Shown: piece by piece, positions 51,425-59,427 of the stretch
Layout: the number at the start of each line of letters is the position of its first letter
Numbering within the stretch: the first letter of the stretch is position 1
DNA from: Ottowia oryzae
GTDB taxonomy: Bacteria > Pseudomonadota > Gammaproteobacteria > Burkholderiales > Burkholderiaceae_C
Length of the DNA: 64,000 nucleotides
NCBI RefSeq assembly: GCF_003008535.1
Contig: NZ_CP027666.1
Location: 2,283,501-2,347,500, forward strand
Direction: 5' to 3'
Notes under the pieces: generated by a model
Told to the model about the DNA's origin: nothing
What the model saw: the letters and a program-made list of their open reading frames with translations, nothing else
Databases searched by the model: none
Translations under genes and position numbers: made by a program

Positions 51425-52816
51425 TCAGGTGCGCGACACCTCACGCAGCGTGACGAATTCTTCCGCCGTGGTGGGGTGAATGCCGATGGTGCGGTCGAAC
51501 TGCGCCTTGGTTGCGCCGCACTGCAGCGCCACGGCAAAACCCTGCACGATCTCGCCGGCGTCGGCGCCGACCATGTGCAGGCCCACCACGCGGTCGGTGG
51601 CGGAGTCCACCACCAGCTTGACCAGCGTGCGCTCGGCGCTGCCGCTCAGCGTGTGGCGCAGCGGCCGGAAGTCGCTGCGGAACACGCGAACGGCGCCGTG
51701 CCTTTCACGCGCGGCCTCTTCGCTCAGGCCCACGGTGCCGATGGGCGGGTGGGTGAACACGGCCGTGGGCACCAGCTCGTAGTCGATCGGGCCATGCGCG
51801 GGCTTGCCCAGCGCGGGGCCGAACAGGTGATCGACCAGCGCCATCGCCTCGGCCAGCGCCACCGGCGTCAGGTCCTTGCGGCCCACGGCGTCGCCCAGCG
51901 CGTAGATGCCGGGCACGCTGGTGGCAAAGTGCTCGTCCACCTCGATGTGGCCGTTCTTCGTTTGCCGCACGCCCACACCTTGCAGGTTCAGCCCTTCGAC
52001 GTTCGGGTGGCGGCCGGTGGCGTACAGGACCACGTCGGCGTCCAGCGTGCTGCCGTCGCTGAGCAGCAGGCGCCGCGCGCCGCCCGGCAGCGCTTCAATG
52101 CTTTGCACGTCGGTGCCGGTGCGGATGTCGACGCCGGCCTTGCGCATCTCGGCGGCGGTGAAGCCGCGCACCTCTTCGTCAAAGCCGCGCAGCACCTGCT
52201 CGCCGCGGTAGATCAGCGTCACGGTGGCGCCCAGCCCATGGAAGATGCTGGCCATCTCACAGCCGATATAGCCGCCGCCCACCACCACCAGGCGCTGGGG
52301 GAAGGTGGGCAGGTCGAACATCTCGTCCGACACCACCACCAGATCGCTGCCCGGAAACTGCGGCACGAAGGGGCGCCCGCCGGTGGCGATCAGGATGTGG
52401 CGGGCCGTCACCGTGCGCTCGGGCCCGGCCTCGGCCTGCACGCGCACCGTGTGCGCATCGACCAGGCTGGCGTGGCCCTGCAGCCGGTCGGCGCCCGCGC
52501 CGGCGATGATGCCTTCGTAAATGCCGTTCAGGCGCGTGATCTCGGTGGCGCGGTTCGCTTTCAGCGTCGCCCAGTCCAGCGTGGGCTGGCCAGGCAACTG
52601 CCAGCCAAAGCCGCGCGATTCGGCAAACGATTCGGCGTAGTGCGCAGCAAAGCTGTACAGCTTCTTGGGGATGCAGCCCACGTTCACGCAGGTGCCGCCC
52701 ATGCGACCGCTTTCGGCCAGGCCCACGCGCGCGCCGCGCTGCGACGCAAACCGCGCCGCCCGCACGCCGCCGGAGCCGCCGCCGATGATGAAAAGGTCGT
52801 AGTCAAAGTCGGGCAT
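51425..52816 (-). CDS. gor: Glutathione-disulfide reductase
   Basis: 463-residue FAD-dependent disulfide oxidoreductase. FAD-binding IIGGGSGGVRAARFAS, redox-active GGTCVNVGCIPKK (C43, C48), NAD(P) domain VVVGGGYIGCEMASIF, IYALGDAVGRKDLTPVALAE, and the C-terminal dimer-interface HPTTAEEFVTL with the catalytic His. The order and the basic residues after the second nucleotide-binding motif (IYRGEQVLRGFDE) fit glutathione reductase rather than dihydrolipoamide dehydrogenase. ATG 52816. It keeps glutathione reduced with NADPH. Confidence 0.92.
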   Translation of the reverse strand: MPDFDYDLFIIGGGSGGVRAARFASQRGARVGLAESGRMGGTCVNVGCIPKKLYSFAAHYAESFAESRGFGWQLPGQPTLDWATLKANRATEITRLNGIYEGIIAGAGADRLQGHASLVDAHTVRVQAEAGPERTVTARHILIATGGRPFVPQFPGSDLVVVSDEMFDLPTFPQRLVVVGGGYIGCEMASIFHGLGATVTLIYRGEQVLRGFDEEVRGFTAAEMRKAGVDIRTGTDVQSIEALPGGARRLLLSDGSTLDADVVLYATGRHPNVEGLNLQGVGVRQTKNGHIEVDEHFATSVPGIYALGDAVGRKDLTPVALAEAMALVDHLFGPALGKPAHGPIDYELVPTAVFTHPPIGTVGLSEEAARERHGAVRVFRSDFRPLRHTLSGSAERTLVKLVVDSATDRVVGLHMVGADAGEIVQGFAVALQCGATKAQFDRTIGIHPTTAEEFVTLREVSRT

Positions 52817-52964
52817 CGTGGGTTCTGTGTGGGTGCAGGTGGTATGACCGCCGAGTTTAGGCTCGCCCCGCACCCGGCAGCTGCGGCCCGGCGGCAAGCC
52901 CGCACCCGCGCGCGGTGAAAGCGCGGCAACACGGCCAGTGCGCACACAGCCCCAGCGCTGATTG

Positions 52965-53016
52965 CTGCAAAAAACAGAGCGGCCAGCGCTGGTTCCACAA
53001 GCGCTGGCCGCTGATT
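52965..53016 (-). terminator. Dispersed element, copy 19, forming a Rho-independent terminator
   Basis: AGCGGCCAGCGCT (52978-52990) and AGCGCTGGCCGCT (53000-53012) form a perfect 13-bp stem with a 9-nt loop. On the minus strand the stem is followed by CTG and six T (52969-52974). It would end the leftward YncE transcript. It is built from half B of the dispersed element. Confidence 0.85.
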
Positions 53017-53086
53017 GGGCCAGTAAAGAAGCGCAGCGACGCCAGAGCGCACCCCGGCGCCCGCATGCCCACGCAGGCCGCCCGCG

Positions 53087-53114
53087 TCAGTCGCGATGCA
53101 TCAGTCGCGATGCA
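53087..53114. repeat. Perfect 14-bp tandem duplication
   Basis: TCAGTCGCGATGCA occurs twice in direct succession, immediately after the stop codon of the third YncE-like gene (minus strand). Confidence 0.9.
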
Positions 53115-54246
53115 TCAGAACTGCACGCGCGCCACGCTCTCCGGGCTGCCTTTCGGGTCTTTCTCGCCGTTCTTGATGCTGACGTACAGCACGTTGCGCT
53201 GCGCGTCCACAGCCAGGCTGTTGGGGTGGGTGGGCAAATCCAGGGTTTGCAGCAGGGCGTAGCTGCGCGCGTCGTACACGCTCAGCTTGCCGGCGGCGCG
53301 GTTGGTCACGTACAGGCGCTGGCGCGGCGCGTCCAGCAGGATGCCCATGGGGCCGGCGTCGGTGGCGATGCTGCGCAGCGGTTGGCCGGTGTTGGCGTCC
53401 AGCACCAGCACGCGGTTGCCGGGGTTCTTCGACGCAAAGCCGGGAATGCTCTTGGCCTGGTACGCGCGGATGTTTTCCAGCCCCTGGTCGGTGACGAACA
53501 GGCGCTGCGTGCCGGGGTCGTAGGCGATGTTCAGCGGCTGCTCGGCGTCGGTCCTCGCCCAGCAAATTGGTGACAAACAGGCGCTGGCCGGCCGCGTCGA
53601 AGGCAAAGCCCGGCGCCTTGGCGTTGCCCAGGCCGGGCAGCACATTGTCGACTTTCAGGGTTTCGATGTTGACCACGTACAGCACGCTGCCGTTCTCACC
53701 GCCGTGGCCGGCCAGGAACAGGCGCTGGTTGGCCGGGTCGACCGCCAGCTCGCGCAGGTCGCGCGGGTAGCGCTCGATGTCCTTGCCGTCCTTGTCCTTG
53801 GCTTTGACCTTGCCTTCCAGCTGCACGATGCCCAGCACGCGGTTGGCCAGCGTGTCGACCACGGTGACAGACAAATCCACTGTGTTGCCGAGGTACAGGC
53901 GGCCGCTGGCATCGTCGTACGTCACGCCGAAGGCCTTGCGCTCCAGCGGTATCTCGCCCTCGACGGCCAGGGTCTGCGGGTTCAGGCGCAGCACCTTGGC
54001 CGGGCTGGCGTCGGGGCCAAAGCCGCCGGACGAGGCCACGAACAGCGCGTTCTGGCGCGGGCTGTAGGCCAGCTCATACAAGCCCTTGGCCAGCGCCTGG
54101 CGCTGCACCTGGGCGGCGGTCTTGGCCGTCACCGCTGGTGCGGCTGCGGCCGCGCCCGTGGTGGCGGTGGGCTGCTGCGCGCAGCCGGCCATTGCGGCGG
54201 CCAGAGCCAGCGGCAGCAGGGCAGAAGTCGTTTTGAGGTGGTTCAT
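53115..54246 (-). pseudogene. Third YncE-like lipoprotein gene, broken by an internal deletion
   Basis: Starts normally (MNHLKTTSALLPLALAAAMA, lipobox AGCAQQ) and runs as a beta-propeller to VTNLLGE. At about 53553 the frame changes and resumes at TDAEQPLNIAYDPGTQRLFV to the usual end GEKDPKGSPESVARVQF. Compared with its two intact neighbours it also lacks about 15 residues at the junction (the blade strand after the NLLGE motif). So a deletion of a length not divisible by three, not a single-base slip, probably inactivated it. The remaining sequence is well conserved, so the loss looks recent. Last gene of the iron operon. Confidence 0.85.
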
Positions 54247-54358
54247 GTCGATCCTGATGAATAAGGGGTGGATGAAGAGGTGCGACTTGGGCGCGGGCAA
54301 CGCAGCCCGCAGGGGGAAGCTGGTAGGCGCTGAGGTGGCGCCCGCCGACCGTCAATCT

Positions 54359-54412
54359 GCTATGACAAAGGTAGCTGCCAGCGCACTGTGAAACTGCGCT
54401 GGCGCCCGATTC
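54359..54412 (+). repeat. Dispersed element, copy 20 (between YncE-like genes 2 and 3)
   Basis: GCTATGACAAAGGTAGCTGC then CAGCGCACTGTGAAACTGCG and CTGGCGCC. Half A is nearly identical to the copy inside the DUF748 gene at 39045. Confidence 0.85.
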
Positions 54413-54444
54413 TTTGCTGAACCGAGCAGCCCGGCGGTCACAAC

Positions 54445-55599
54445 TCAGAAGGGGATGCGCGCCACGCTTTCGGGCGCGCCTTTCGGGTCCTTCTCGCCGT
54501 TTTTCACGCTGACGTAGAGCACGTTGCGCTGCGCATCCAGCGCCAGGCTGTTGGGGTGCGTGGGCAGCGCGATGGTGCGCAGCAGCGTCTGGCTGCGGCT
54601 GTCAAACACCTGCACGTTGCCCGCGCCGCGGTTGGTCACGTAGATGCGCTGGTGCTGCGGGTCCAGGCGCAGGGCGACGGGGCCTTCGGCGGTGGCCACG
54701 CTGCGCACCGCCGCGCCGGTGTCGGCGTTGAGCACCAGCAGCCGGTTGCCAGGGCGCGGCTGGTAGCCGGGCTGCAGCTTCTTGCGGCCCTCGGTCAGCT
54801 TGGCCAGGCCCTGGTCGACCACCAGCAGCTGGTTGCTGGCGCTGTCGTATTCCAGGTTCAGCGGCTGGTCGCCGCCGCTGTCGTAGCGCTTGACGATCTG
54901 CAGGCTGCGCGTGTCCACGGTGAGGATTTCGCCCAGCAGGTTGGACACGAACAGGCGCGAGCGGGCGGCGTCCAGCGCGGCGCCGGTGGCCAGCGGGCCA
55001 AAGCCGGGCACCACCTTGTCCACCGCGGAGGTGCGCGTGTTCAGCACGTACAGCGCGCTGTCTTCCATGCTCAGGCCGGGCAGGTAGATGCGCTGGTTGG
55101 GGGCGTCCAGCACCAGCTGCCGAAAGCCATGCGGATAGACCTCTTTGCCCTCTTTGTTCTTCACCTTGGTGGCCAGCTGCACGGTGCGCACCACCTGGTT
55201 GGTGGTGGTGTCGATGACCAGCACGGCCGCGTCGATGGTGCTGCCCACGTACAGGCGGTTGGCGCTGTCGTCCAGCACGGCGCCAAAGCCTTTGGCGGGC
55301 AGCGCGATCTCGGCCTGCACGGCCAGGGTGGCCGGGTCCAGGCGCAGCACCTTGGATGGATCGGCACCGTCGCCAAACCCACCGGACGACACGGCAAACA
55401 CCGCGTTCTGGCGCGCGCTGTAGGTCAGCTCGTAAAGGCCTTGGGCCAGCGACTTGCGCTGCACCTCGCCGGACTGGGCCTTGGCGGCGGCGGTGGCATT
55501 GTTGGCAGCGTTGCCTGGTGCGGCGGACGGCTGCGCGCAGCCTGCCAGCGCGGCGGCCAGAGCGAGGGTCAACAAGGTGGGGGAGAAGTGAGGCTTCAA
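54445..55599 (-). CDS. YncE-like beta-propeller lipoprotein 2
   Basis: 384 residues. A signal ends in the lipobox LAAALAGCAQPSAA, so it is exported and lipid-anchored. About seven YVTN/NHL-type blades follow (NAVFAVSSGGFGDGADPSKV; NRLYVGSTIDAAVLVIDTTT; QRIYVTNRGAGNVQVFDSRS), ending GEKDPKGAPESVARIPF. TTG 55599 is chosen because AAGGAA lies just upstream and the signal peptide starts there. E. coli YncE is a secreted seven-blade propeller encoded beside the TonB receptor YncD; function is unsettled, with DNA binding and iron links reported. Dispersed repeats lie on both sides. Confidence 0.85.
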   Translation of the reverse strand: MKPHFSPTLLTLALAAALAGCAQPSAAPGNAANNATAAAKAQSGEVQRKSLAQGLYELTYSARQNAVFAVSSGGFGDGADPSKVLRLDPATLAVQAEIALPAKGFGAVLDDSANRLYVGSTIDAAVLVIDTTTNQVVRTVQLATKVKNKEGKEVYPHGFRQLVLDAPNQRIYLPGLSMEDSALYVLNTRTSAVDKVVPGFGPLATGAALDAARSRLFVSNLLGEILTVDTRSLQIVKRYDSGGDQPLNLEYDSASNQLLVVDQGLAKLTEGRKKLQPGYQPRPGNRLLVLNADTGAAVRSVATAEGPVALRLDPQHQRIYVTNRGAGNVQVFDSRSQTLLRTIALPTHPNSLALDAQRNVLYVSVKNGEKDPKGAPESVARIPF

Positions 55600-55698
55600 G
55601 TGGATTCCTTGGTTGGGCTGCGCGGCCCGAGGTGCCGCCAAGCGCCATGAAGTGCCGCGCAGTGTGAAGAGGGCCTGCCGCGAAGGCAAACGCCATCA

Positions 55699-55745
55699 GG
55701 TATCAAAACGATAGCTGCCAGCGCTGGTGTGAACAGCGCCGGCGG
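55699..55745 (+). repeat. Dispersed element, copy 21 (between YncE-like genes 1 and 2)
   Basis: GGTATCAAAACGATAGCTGC, CAGCGCTGGTGTG, AACAGCGCCGG. It is close to the consensus of the family. Confidence 0.85.
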
Positions 55746-55781
55746 CCTAAATGGTTCAAAACCAGGGCGCGTGCGCGCTGG

Positions 55782-56957
55782 TCAGAACTGGATGCGGGCC
55801 ACGCTTTCGTTGCTGCCCTTCGGATCGCTCTGGCCGTTCTTCACCGTCACGTAGAGCGCGTTGCGGCGCGCATCCAGCGCCAGGCTGTTGGGGTAGGTGG
55901 GCAGCGCGATGGTTTGCAGCAAGGCGTCGGTGCGGGTGTCAAACACGGACACGGTGCCCGCGTTGCGGCTGGTGACGTACAGGCGCTGGCGCGGCTCATC
56001 GACCAGCATGGCCAGCGGCCCGGCGCCGGTGGGCAGGCTGGCCACCAGCTTGCTGTCGGCCGCGTTCAGCACCAGCACCTGGTTGCCCTTGCCACGCTGC
56101 TGGTAGCTGGCCAGCGCGGGCTGCTTGGCGCGCATGCTGTCCAGGTTGGGCAGGCCCTGGTCGGTGGCCAGCAGGCGCTGCGCCGACGGGGCCACCGCCA
56201 GGTTGATCAGCTGGTCGCCAGGCGCTTCGGCCTTGGTGGCCGCCAGCGTGCGTGTGTCCACGGTGAAGACCTGGCCTTGCAGGTTGGACACGTACAGCTT
56301 GCCGCCCTGGGCGTCCAGCGCGACGCCGGTGGCCATGAAGCCAAAGCCGGGCACGATTTTTTCCAGCTTCAGGGCGCGCGTGTCCACCACGAACAGCGCG
56401 CTGTCCTGGGCCCTCAGGCCGGGCATGTACAGGCGGTGGTTGGCCGGGTCGACCGCGATCTCGCGGAAGTTGTAGGGGAAGCGCTCCACCTCCTTGCCGT
56501 CCGGGCCCTTGACCTTGGCTTTTTCGGTCAGCTGCACGACGCCGACGACACGGTTGGTGGCCGTGTCGATCGCGGTGACGGACCCATCGTTGGTGTTGCC
56601 CACGTACAGGCGATTGCCCGCGTCGTCCAGCGCGATGCCGAAGCCTTTGCGCTCCAGCGGGATCTCGGCCTGCACGGCCAGGGTCTCGGGGTGCAAGCGC
56701 AGGATCTTCGACGGTGCCGCGCCTTCGCCGCGACCGCCTGCCGAGGCCACGAACACGGCGTCTTGGCGAGCGCTGTAGGCGATTTCATACAGCCCCTGCG
56801 CCAGCGCCTGGCGGCGGATTTCGCCCGCCTGCTTGGCCGCAGGTTGAGATGCCGCCGCGGCGCCGGTGGCGGCCGGTGCGGTGGCTTGCTGCGCGCAGCC
56901 GGCGAGGGCGGCCGCCAGTGCCAGAGCGAGGACAGAGGGAGATTGGAGCAATTTCAT
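55782..56957 (-). CDS. YncE-like beta-propeller lipoprotein 1
   Basis: 391 residues. Lipobox ALAGCAQQATAP, then the mature N-terminal consensus shared by all three copies (RRQALAQGLYEIAYSARQDA) and propeller blades (NRLYVGNTNDGSVTAIDTAT; QRLYVTSRNAGTVSVFDTRT). The end GQSDPKGSNESVARIQF matches the paralogues. ATG 56957 follows AAAGGT. It is the first of the three copies, 46 bp after DUF3325, and so probably in the transcript of the FecIR-type iron operon. It is most likely iron-regulated, in line with YncD-YncE in E. coli. Confidence 0.87.
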   Translation of the reverse strand: MKLLQSPSVLALALAAALAGCAQQATAPAATGAAAASQPAAKQAGEIRRQALAQGLYEIAYSARQDAVFVASAGGRGEGAAPSKILRLHPETLAVQAEIPLERKGFGIALDDAGNRLYVGNTNDGSVTAIDTATNRVVGVVQLTEKAKVKGPDGKEVERFPYNFREIAVDPANHRLYMPGLRAQDSALFVVDTRALKLEKIVPGFGFMATGVALDAQGGKLYVSNLQGQVFTVDTRTLAATKAEAPGDQLINLAVAPSAQRLLATDQGLPNLDSMRAKQPALASYQQRGKGNQVLVLNAADSKLVASLPTGAGPLAMLVDEPRQRLYVTSRNAGTVSVFDTRTDALLQTIALPTYPNSLALDARRNALYVTVKNGQSDPKGSNESVARIQF

Positions 56958-57003
56958 GTCACTACCTTTTCTTGAGACACAACAAAAAAACGATGCGGGC
57001 GCG

Positions 57004-57285
57004 TCAGCGGCCCATGCGGCGGCCCCACGCGATCAGCGCAAGAAACACCACGCCAGCGGCGGCGCTGGTGTGCCCGCTGTAGGCCACCAGGCCGATGCCC
57101 CAGCCCATGGCGGCCACGGTGCGCCACAGCGCCAGCAACAGCAGCACCCAACCTACCGCGCGCAGCGCGCGCGCGCTGGGCGGCGGCAATTCGCGCCCCA
57201 GCGTGGTGCGCTGCGCGCGGTCGGTGGCCAGGGCCAGCGCGGCGAAGCCGGCCAGACAAATCACAAAGATGGTTACGTGCGTCAT
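57004..57285 (-). CDS. DUF3325 small membrane protein
   Basis: 93 residues with three hydrophobic helices (MTHVTIFVICLAGFAALALA; VGWVLLLLALWRTVAAMGWG; SAAAGVVFLALIAWGRRMG). DUF3325 proteins typically sit after a PepSY membrane protein in siderophore operons. The start overlaps the PepSY stop by 4 bp (ATGA). The role is unknown; association with ferric reduction or uptake is inferred from context. Confidence 0.85.
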   Translation of the reverse strand: MTHVTIFVICLAGFAALALATDRAQRTTLGRELPPPSARALRAVGWVLLLLALWRTVAAMGWGIGLVAYSGHTSAAAGVVFLALIAWGRRMGR

Positions 57286-58961
57286 AGCGCTTGCCCCGCT
57301 GCTTCGGTTGGCGCCGCTGGGCTGGCTTGCAGCGCGGCGGCCGGCACCGGCTTGCGCGCGGGTTTGGTCTTGGGCTGGTGCCGCGCCGTGCGCACCGCCA
57401 GGTAGGCGTGCAAGGCGGCCAATGCCAGCAGCGTCAGCTCAAGCCCGGCGAACACCCAGTCGCCCTGCGCCACGCTGCGCCACAGGGGCCGGTCGGTCGT
57501 CAGCGCATTGACCAGCGGCAGCAGCGCCAGCGCGGCGGTGGCCACCCACAGCAGCTCGATCCACGCGCGCTTGGCGGGCCGCGCCATCGCCCACAGCAGG
57601 CTCAGGCCCCACACGATGAAGAAGCTGTGCACCTCCCAAGCGCTGCGCTCGGCCATGTCCAGCGGCAGCAGGCGGTTGGCCCACAGCATGCCCGCCATGG
57701 CGATCGACAGGCCGGCGATGGCCGCGATGTTCAGGCGCTCGACCAGCCGAAAGCCAAAGTAGGGCTTGGCCGGGTCGGGCAGCTTGGCGCGGCGCTTCAC
57801 CGTCCACAGCACCAGCCCCGTGCCCACCATGGCGGTGCCCGCCAGGCTGACGAGGAAGTACAACCAGCGCAGCGGCATGTCGGCAAAGCGGCCCAGGTGC
57901 AGGGCGTACAGCACGCCCCGCGTCTCGGCGGCCGCGCCTGTTTTGTCCTTGATGCGATCGAGCTTGCCCGTGGCGCCTTCAAACACCATGTACTGCGGGC
58001 TGTGCGTTGCGCGTTGGACGTCGCCGCGCACCACCACCACCTGCGCGGCGGCATCGCCCGGGTTGGTGACCACCACGCGGCTGATGTTGTCGTGGCCCCA
58101 GCGCTGCTGCGCCTGCTGCACCATGCCGGCCATCGGCGCCAATTCGGCCCGCTGGCCAGTGGGCTTGGCGGGTGGCAAAAAGGCGCTGATCTCGGCGGTC
58201 AGCGCCCGGCGCTCCACCGGGGTCTTGAAGGCGAGATCGCTGCCCCACGGCATGTAGAGGAACATCAGCGTGACCAGCCCGCTGTACGTGATCATCAGGT
58301 GAAAAGGCAGGCCGAACACCGACAGCGCGTTGTGCGCGTCCAGCCAGCTGCGCTGGCCCTTGCCCCAGCGGAAGGTGAAAAAGTCGATGAAGATCTTCTT
58401 GTGGGTGATGACGCCCGAGACGATGGCCACCAGCATGAACATCGCGCAAAGCCCGGCCAGCAGACGGCCCCAGATCACCGGGATGTAGTGGAAGTTGAAG
58501 TGAAAGCGGTAGAAGAACTCGCCACCCAGGGTGTCGCGCGCGGCCACCTTGGCGCCGGTGGCGGGGTCGAACGTGGCGTCTTCAAAGCCGCGGCCGCTGG
58601 TCGCCTTCGGGTTGCGCCAGAACGCGGTGGACACGTTGTTGCGGTCGTCCGGCAGGCTGAAGCTCCACTGCGGGCTGTCGGGCGCCATCCGGCTGAGTGT
58701 GTCCACCAGGCGCTGCGCAACCAGGGCCGAATCGGGCACCTGCGTTTGCTGCGGCAACTCGGGGCGCATCCACTGCGAAGTCTCGTCGCGGAAATACGCC
58801 ACCGTGCCAGTCAGGAACATGGCGTACAGCAGCCAGCCCACCAGCAGCCCGGCCCAGATGTGCAGGTCGGACATGGTCTGGCGGATGCCGGGCGCCTTTT
58901 TCTCTGGTGCCTTTTTCTCCGGTGCCTTTTTGGCGGGCGTTGCCTTGTCGAGCGCGCTCAT
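57282..58961 (-). CDS. PepSY-associated membrane protein, putative ferric-siderophore reductase
   Basis: 559 residues. A Lys/Ala/Pro-rich cytoplasmic start is followed by TM1 (IWAGLLVGWLLYAMFLTGTV), a periplasmic PepSY domain with HFNFHYIPVIWGR, further helices (FMLVAIVSGVITHKKIFIDF), and more C-terminal membrane segments than the basic four-helix PepSY_TM form. His residues in and beside the helices could bind haem. Such proteins are found with TonB receptors and proposed to reduce ferric siderophores at the inner membrane. It overlaps neighbouring genes by 4 bp at both ends. Confidence 0.87.
   Translation of the reverse strand: MSALDKATPAKKAPEKKAPEKKAPGIRQTMSDLHIWAGLLVGWLLYAMFLTGTVAYFRDETSQWMRPELPQQTQVPDSALVAQRLVDTLSRMAPDSPQWSFSLPDDRNNVSTAFWRNPKATSGRGFEDATFDPATGAKVAARDTLGGEFFYRFHFNFHYIPVIWGRLLAGLCAMFMLVAIVSGVITHKKIFIDFFTFRWGKGQRSWLDAHNALSVFGLPFHLMITYSGLVTLMFLYMPWGSDLAFKTPVERRALTAEISAFLPPAKPTGQRAELAPMAGMVQQAQQRWGHDNISRVVVTNPGDAAAQVVVVRGDVQRATHSPQYMVFEGATGKLDRIKDKTGAAAETRGVLYALHLGRFADMPLRWLYFLVSLAGTAMVGTGLVLWTVKRRAKLPDPAKPYFGFRLVERLNIAAIAGLSIAMAGMLWANRLLPLDMAERSAWEVHSFFIVWGLSLLWAMARPAKRAWIELLWVATAALALLPLVNALTTDRPLWRSVAQGDWVFAGLELTLLALAALHAYLAVRTARHQPKTKPARKPVPAAALQASPAAPTEAAGQAL
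58891..58935 (-). repeat. 15-bp tandem repeat, three units, coding KKAPE
   Basis: Three near-identical units (on + strand GGTGCCTTTTTCTCC) encode the KKAPE repeats at the N-terminus of the PepSY protein. Unit number could vary among strains. Confidence 0.85.
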
Positions 58962-59317
58962 ACTGAAGCCCCTTTCGTGGCCCACCAGGCCGCCAGGGCC
59001 AGCGGCACGGCCACCACGATCAAGCCCACCCAGGCGCGCGTGGCCGAACGCACGGCAAACACCCACACCACCGCGCCCGCGTACACCGCAAAGCTGGCCA
59101 GCATGCCGGTGAAGACCGCCTCGGTCACCGGCATCGGCAGCGCCAGCGCCGCGATCGACGTCAGCGCTGCTAAGCCGTAGCCGCCCAGAATGGCGGCGAC
59201 GATGCGCGACACCAGCGGCCCCGTGGCCCATACCTTGGCCAGCGTGGCGCGCACCGCAGCGCGGCGGGGCACCCCGCGCCGCGGCAGCAAGCCGCCCAGA
59301 CGTTGGTCGGCGCTCAT
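58958..59317 (-). CDS. DUF3649 small membrane protein (iron uptake)
   Basis: 119 residues with three hydrophobic helices (VSRIVAAILGGYGLAALTSI; EAVFTGMLASFAVYAGAVVW; WVGLIVVAVPLALAAWWATK). The DUF3649 family sits between TonB receptor and PepSY genes in betaproteobacterial iron operons. ATG 59317 chosen; the stop overlaps the PepSY start (ATGA). No biochemical role is known. Confidence 0.85.
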   Translation of the reverse strand: MSADQRLGGLLPRRGVPRRAAVRATLAKVWATGPLVSRIVAAILGGYGLAALTSIAALALPMPVTEAVFTGMLASFAVYAGAVVWVFAVRSATRAWVGLIVVAVPLALAAWWATKGASV

Positions 59318-59370
59318 GGCGTGGGCGCCGGGCACGCGGCGGTGCGGTGGTTGGGGACAGATAGGCGGTT

Positions 59371-59415
59371 CATATCAAAAAAGATAGCTGTTGACGCTGG
59401 TGAGGCGGGCACTGG
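59371..59415 (+). repeat. Dispersed element, copy 22 (receptor-DUF3649 gap)
   Basis: ATATCAAAAAAGATAGCTG then TTGACGCTGGTG and GGGCACTGG. It lies in the 110-bp gap after the receptor stop. Half B is degenerate. Confidence 0.65.
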
Positions 59416-59427
59416 GGCCGTGTTTCA

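Noticed and set aside
53115..56957. The three YncE-like genes as a CRISPR-like or simple DNA repeat array
   Set aside because: Similarity is at protein level across full genes; they are diverged tandem paralogues.
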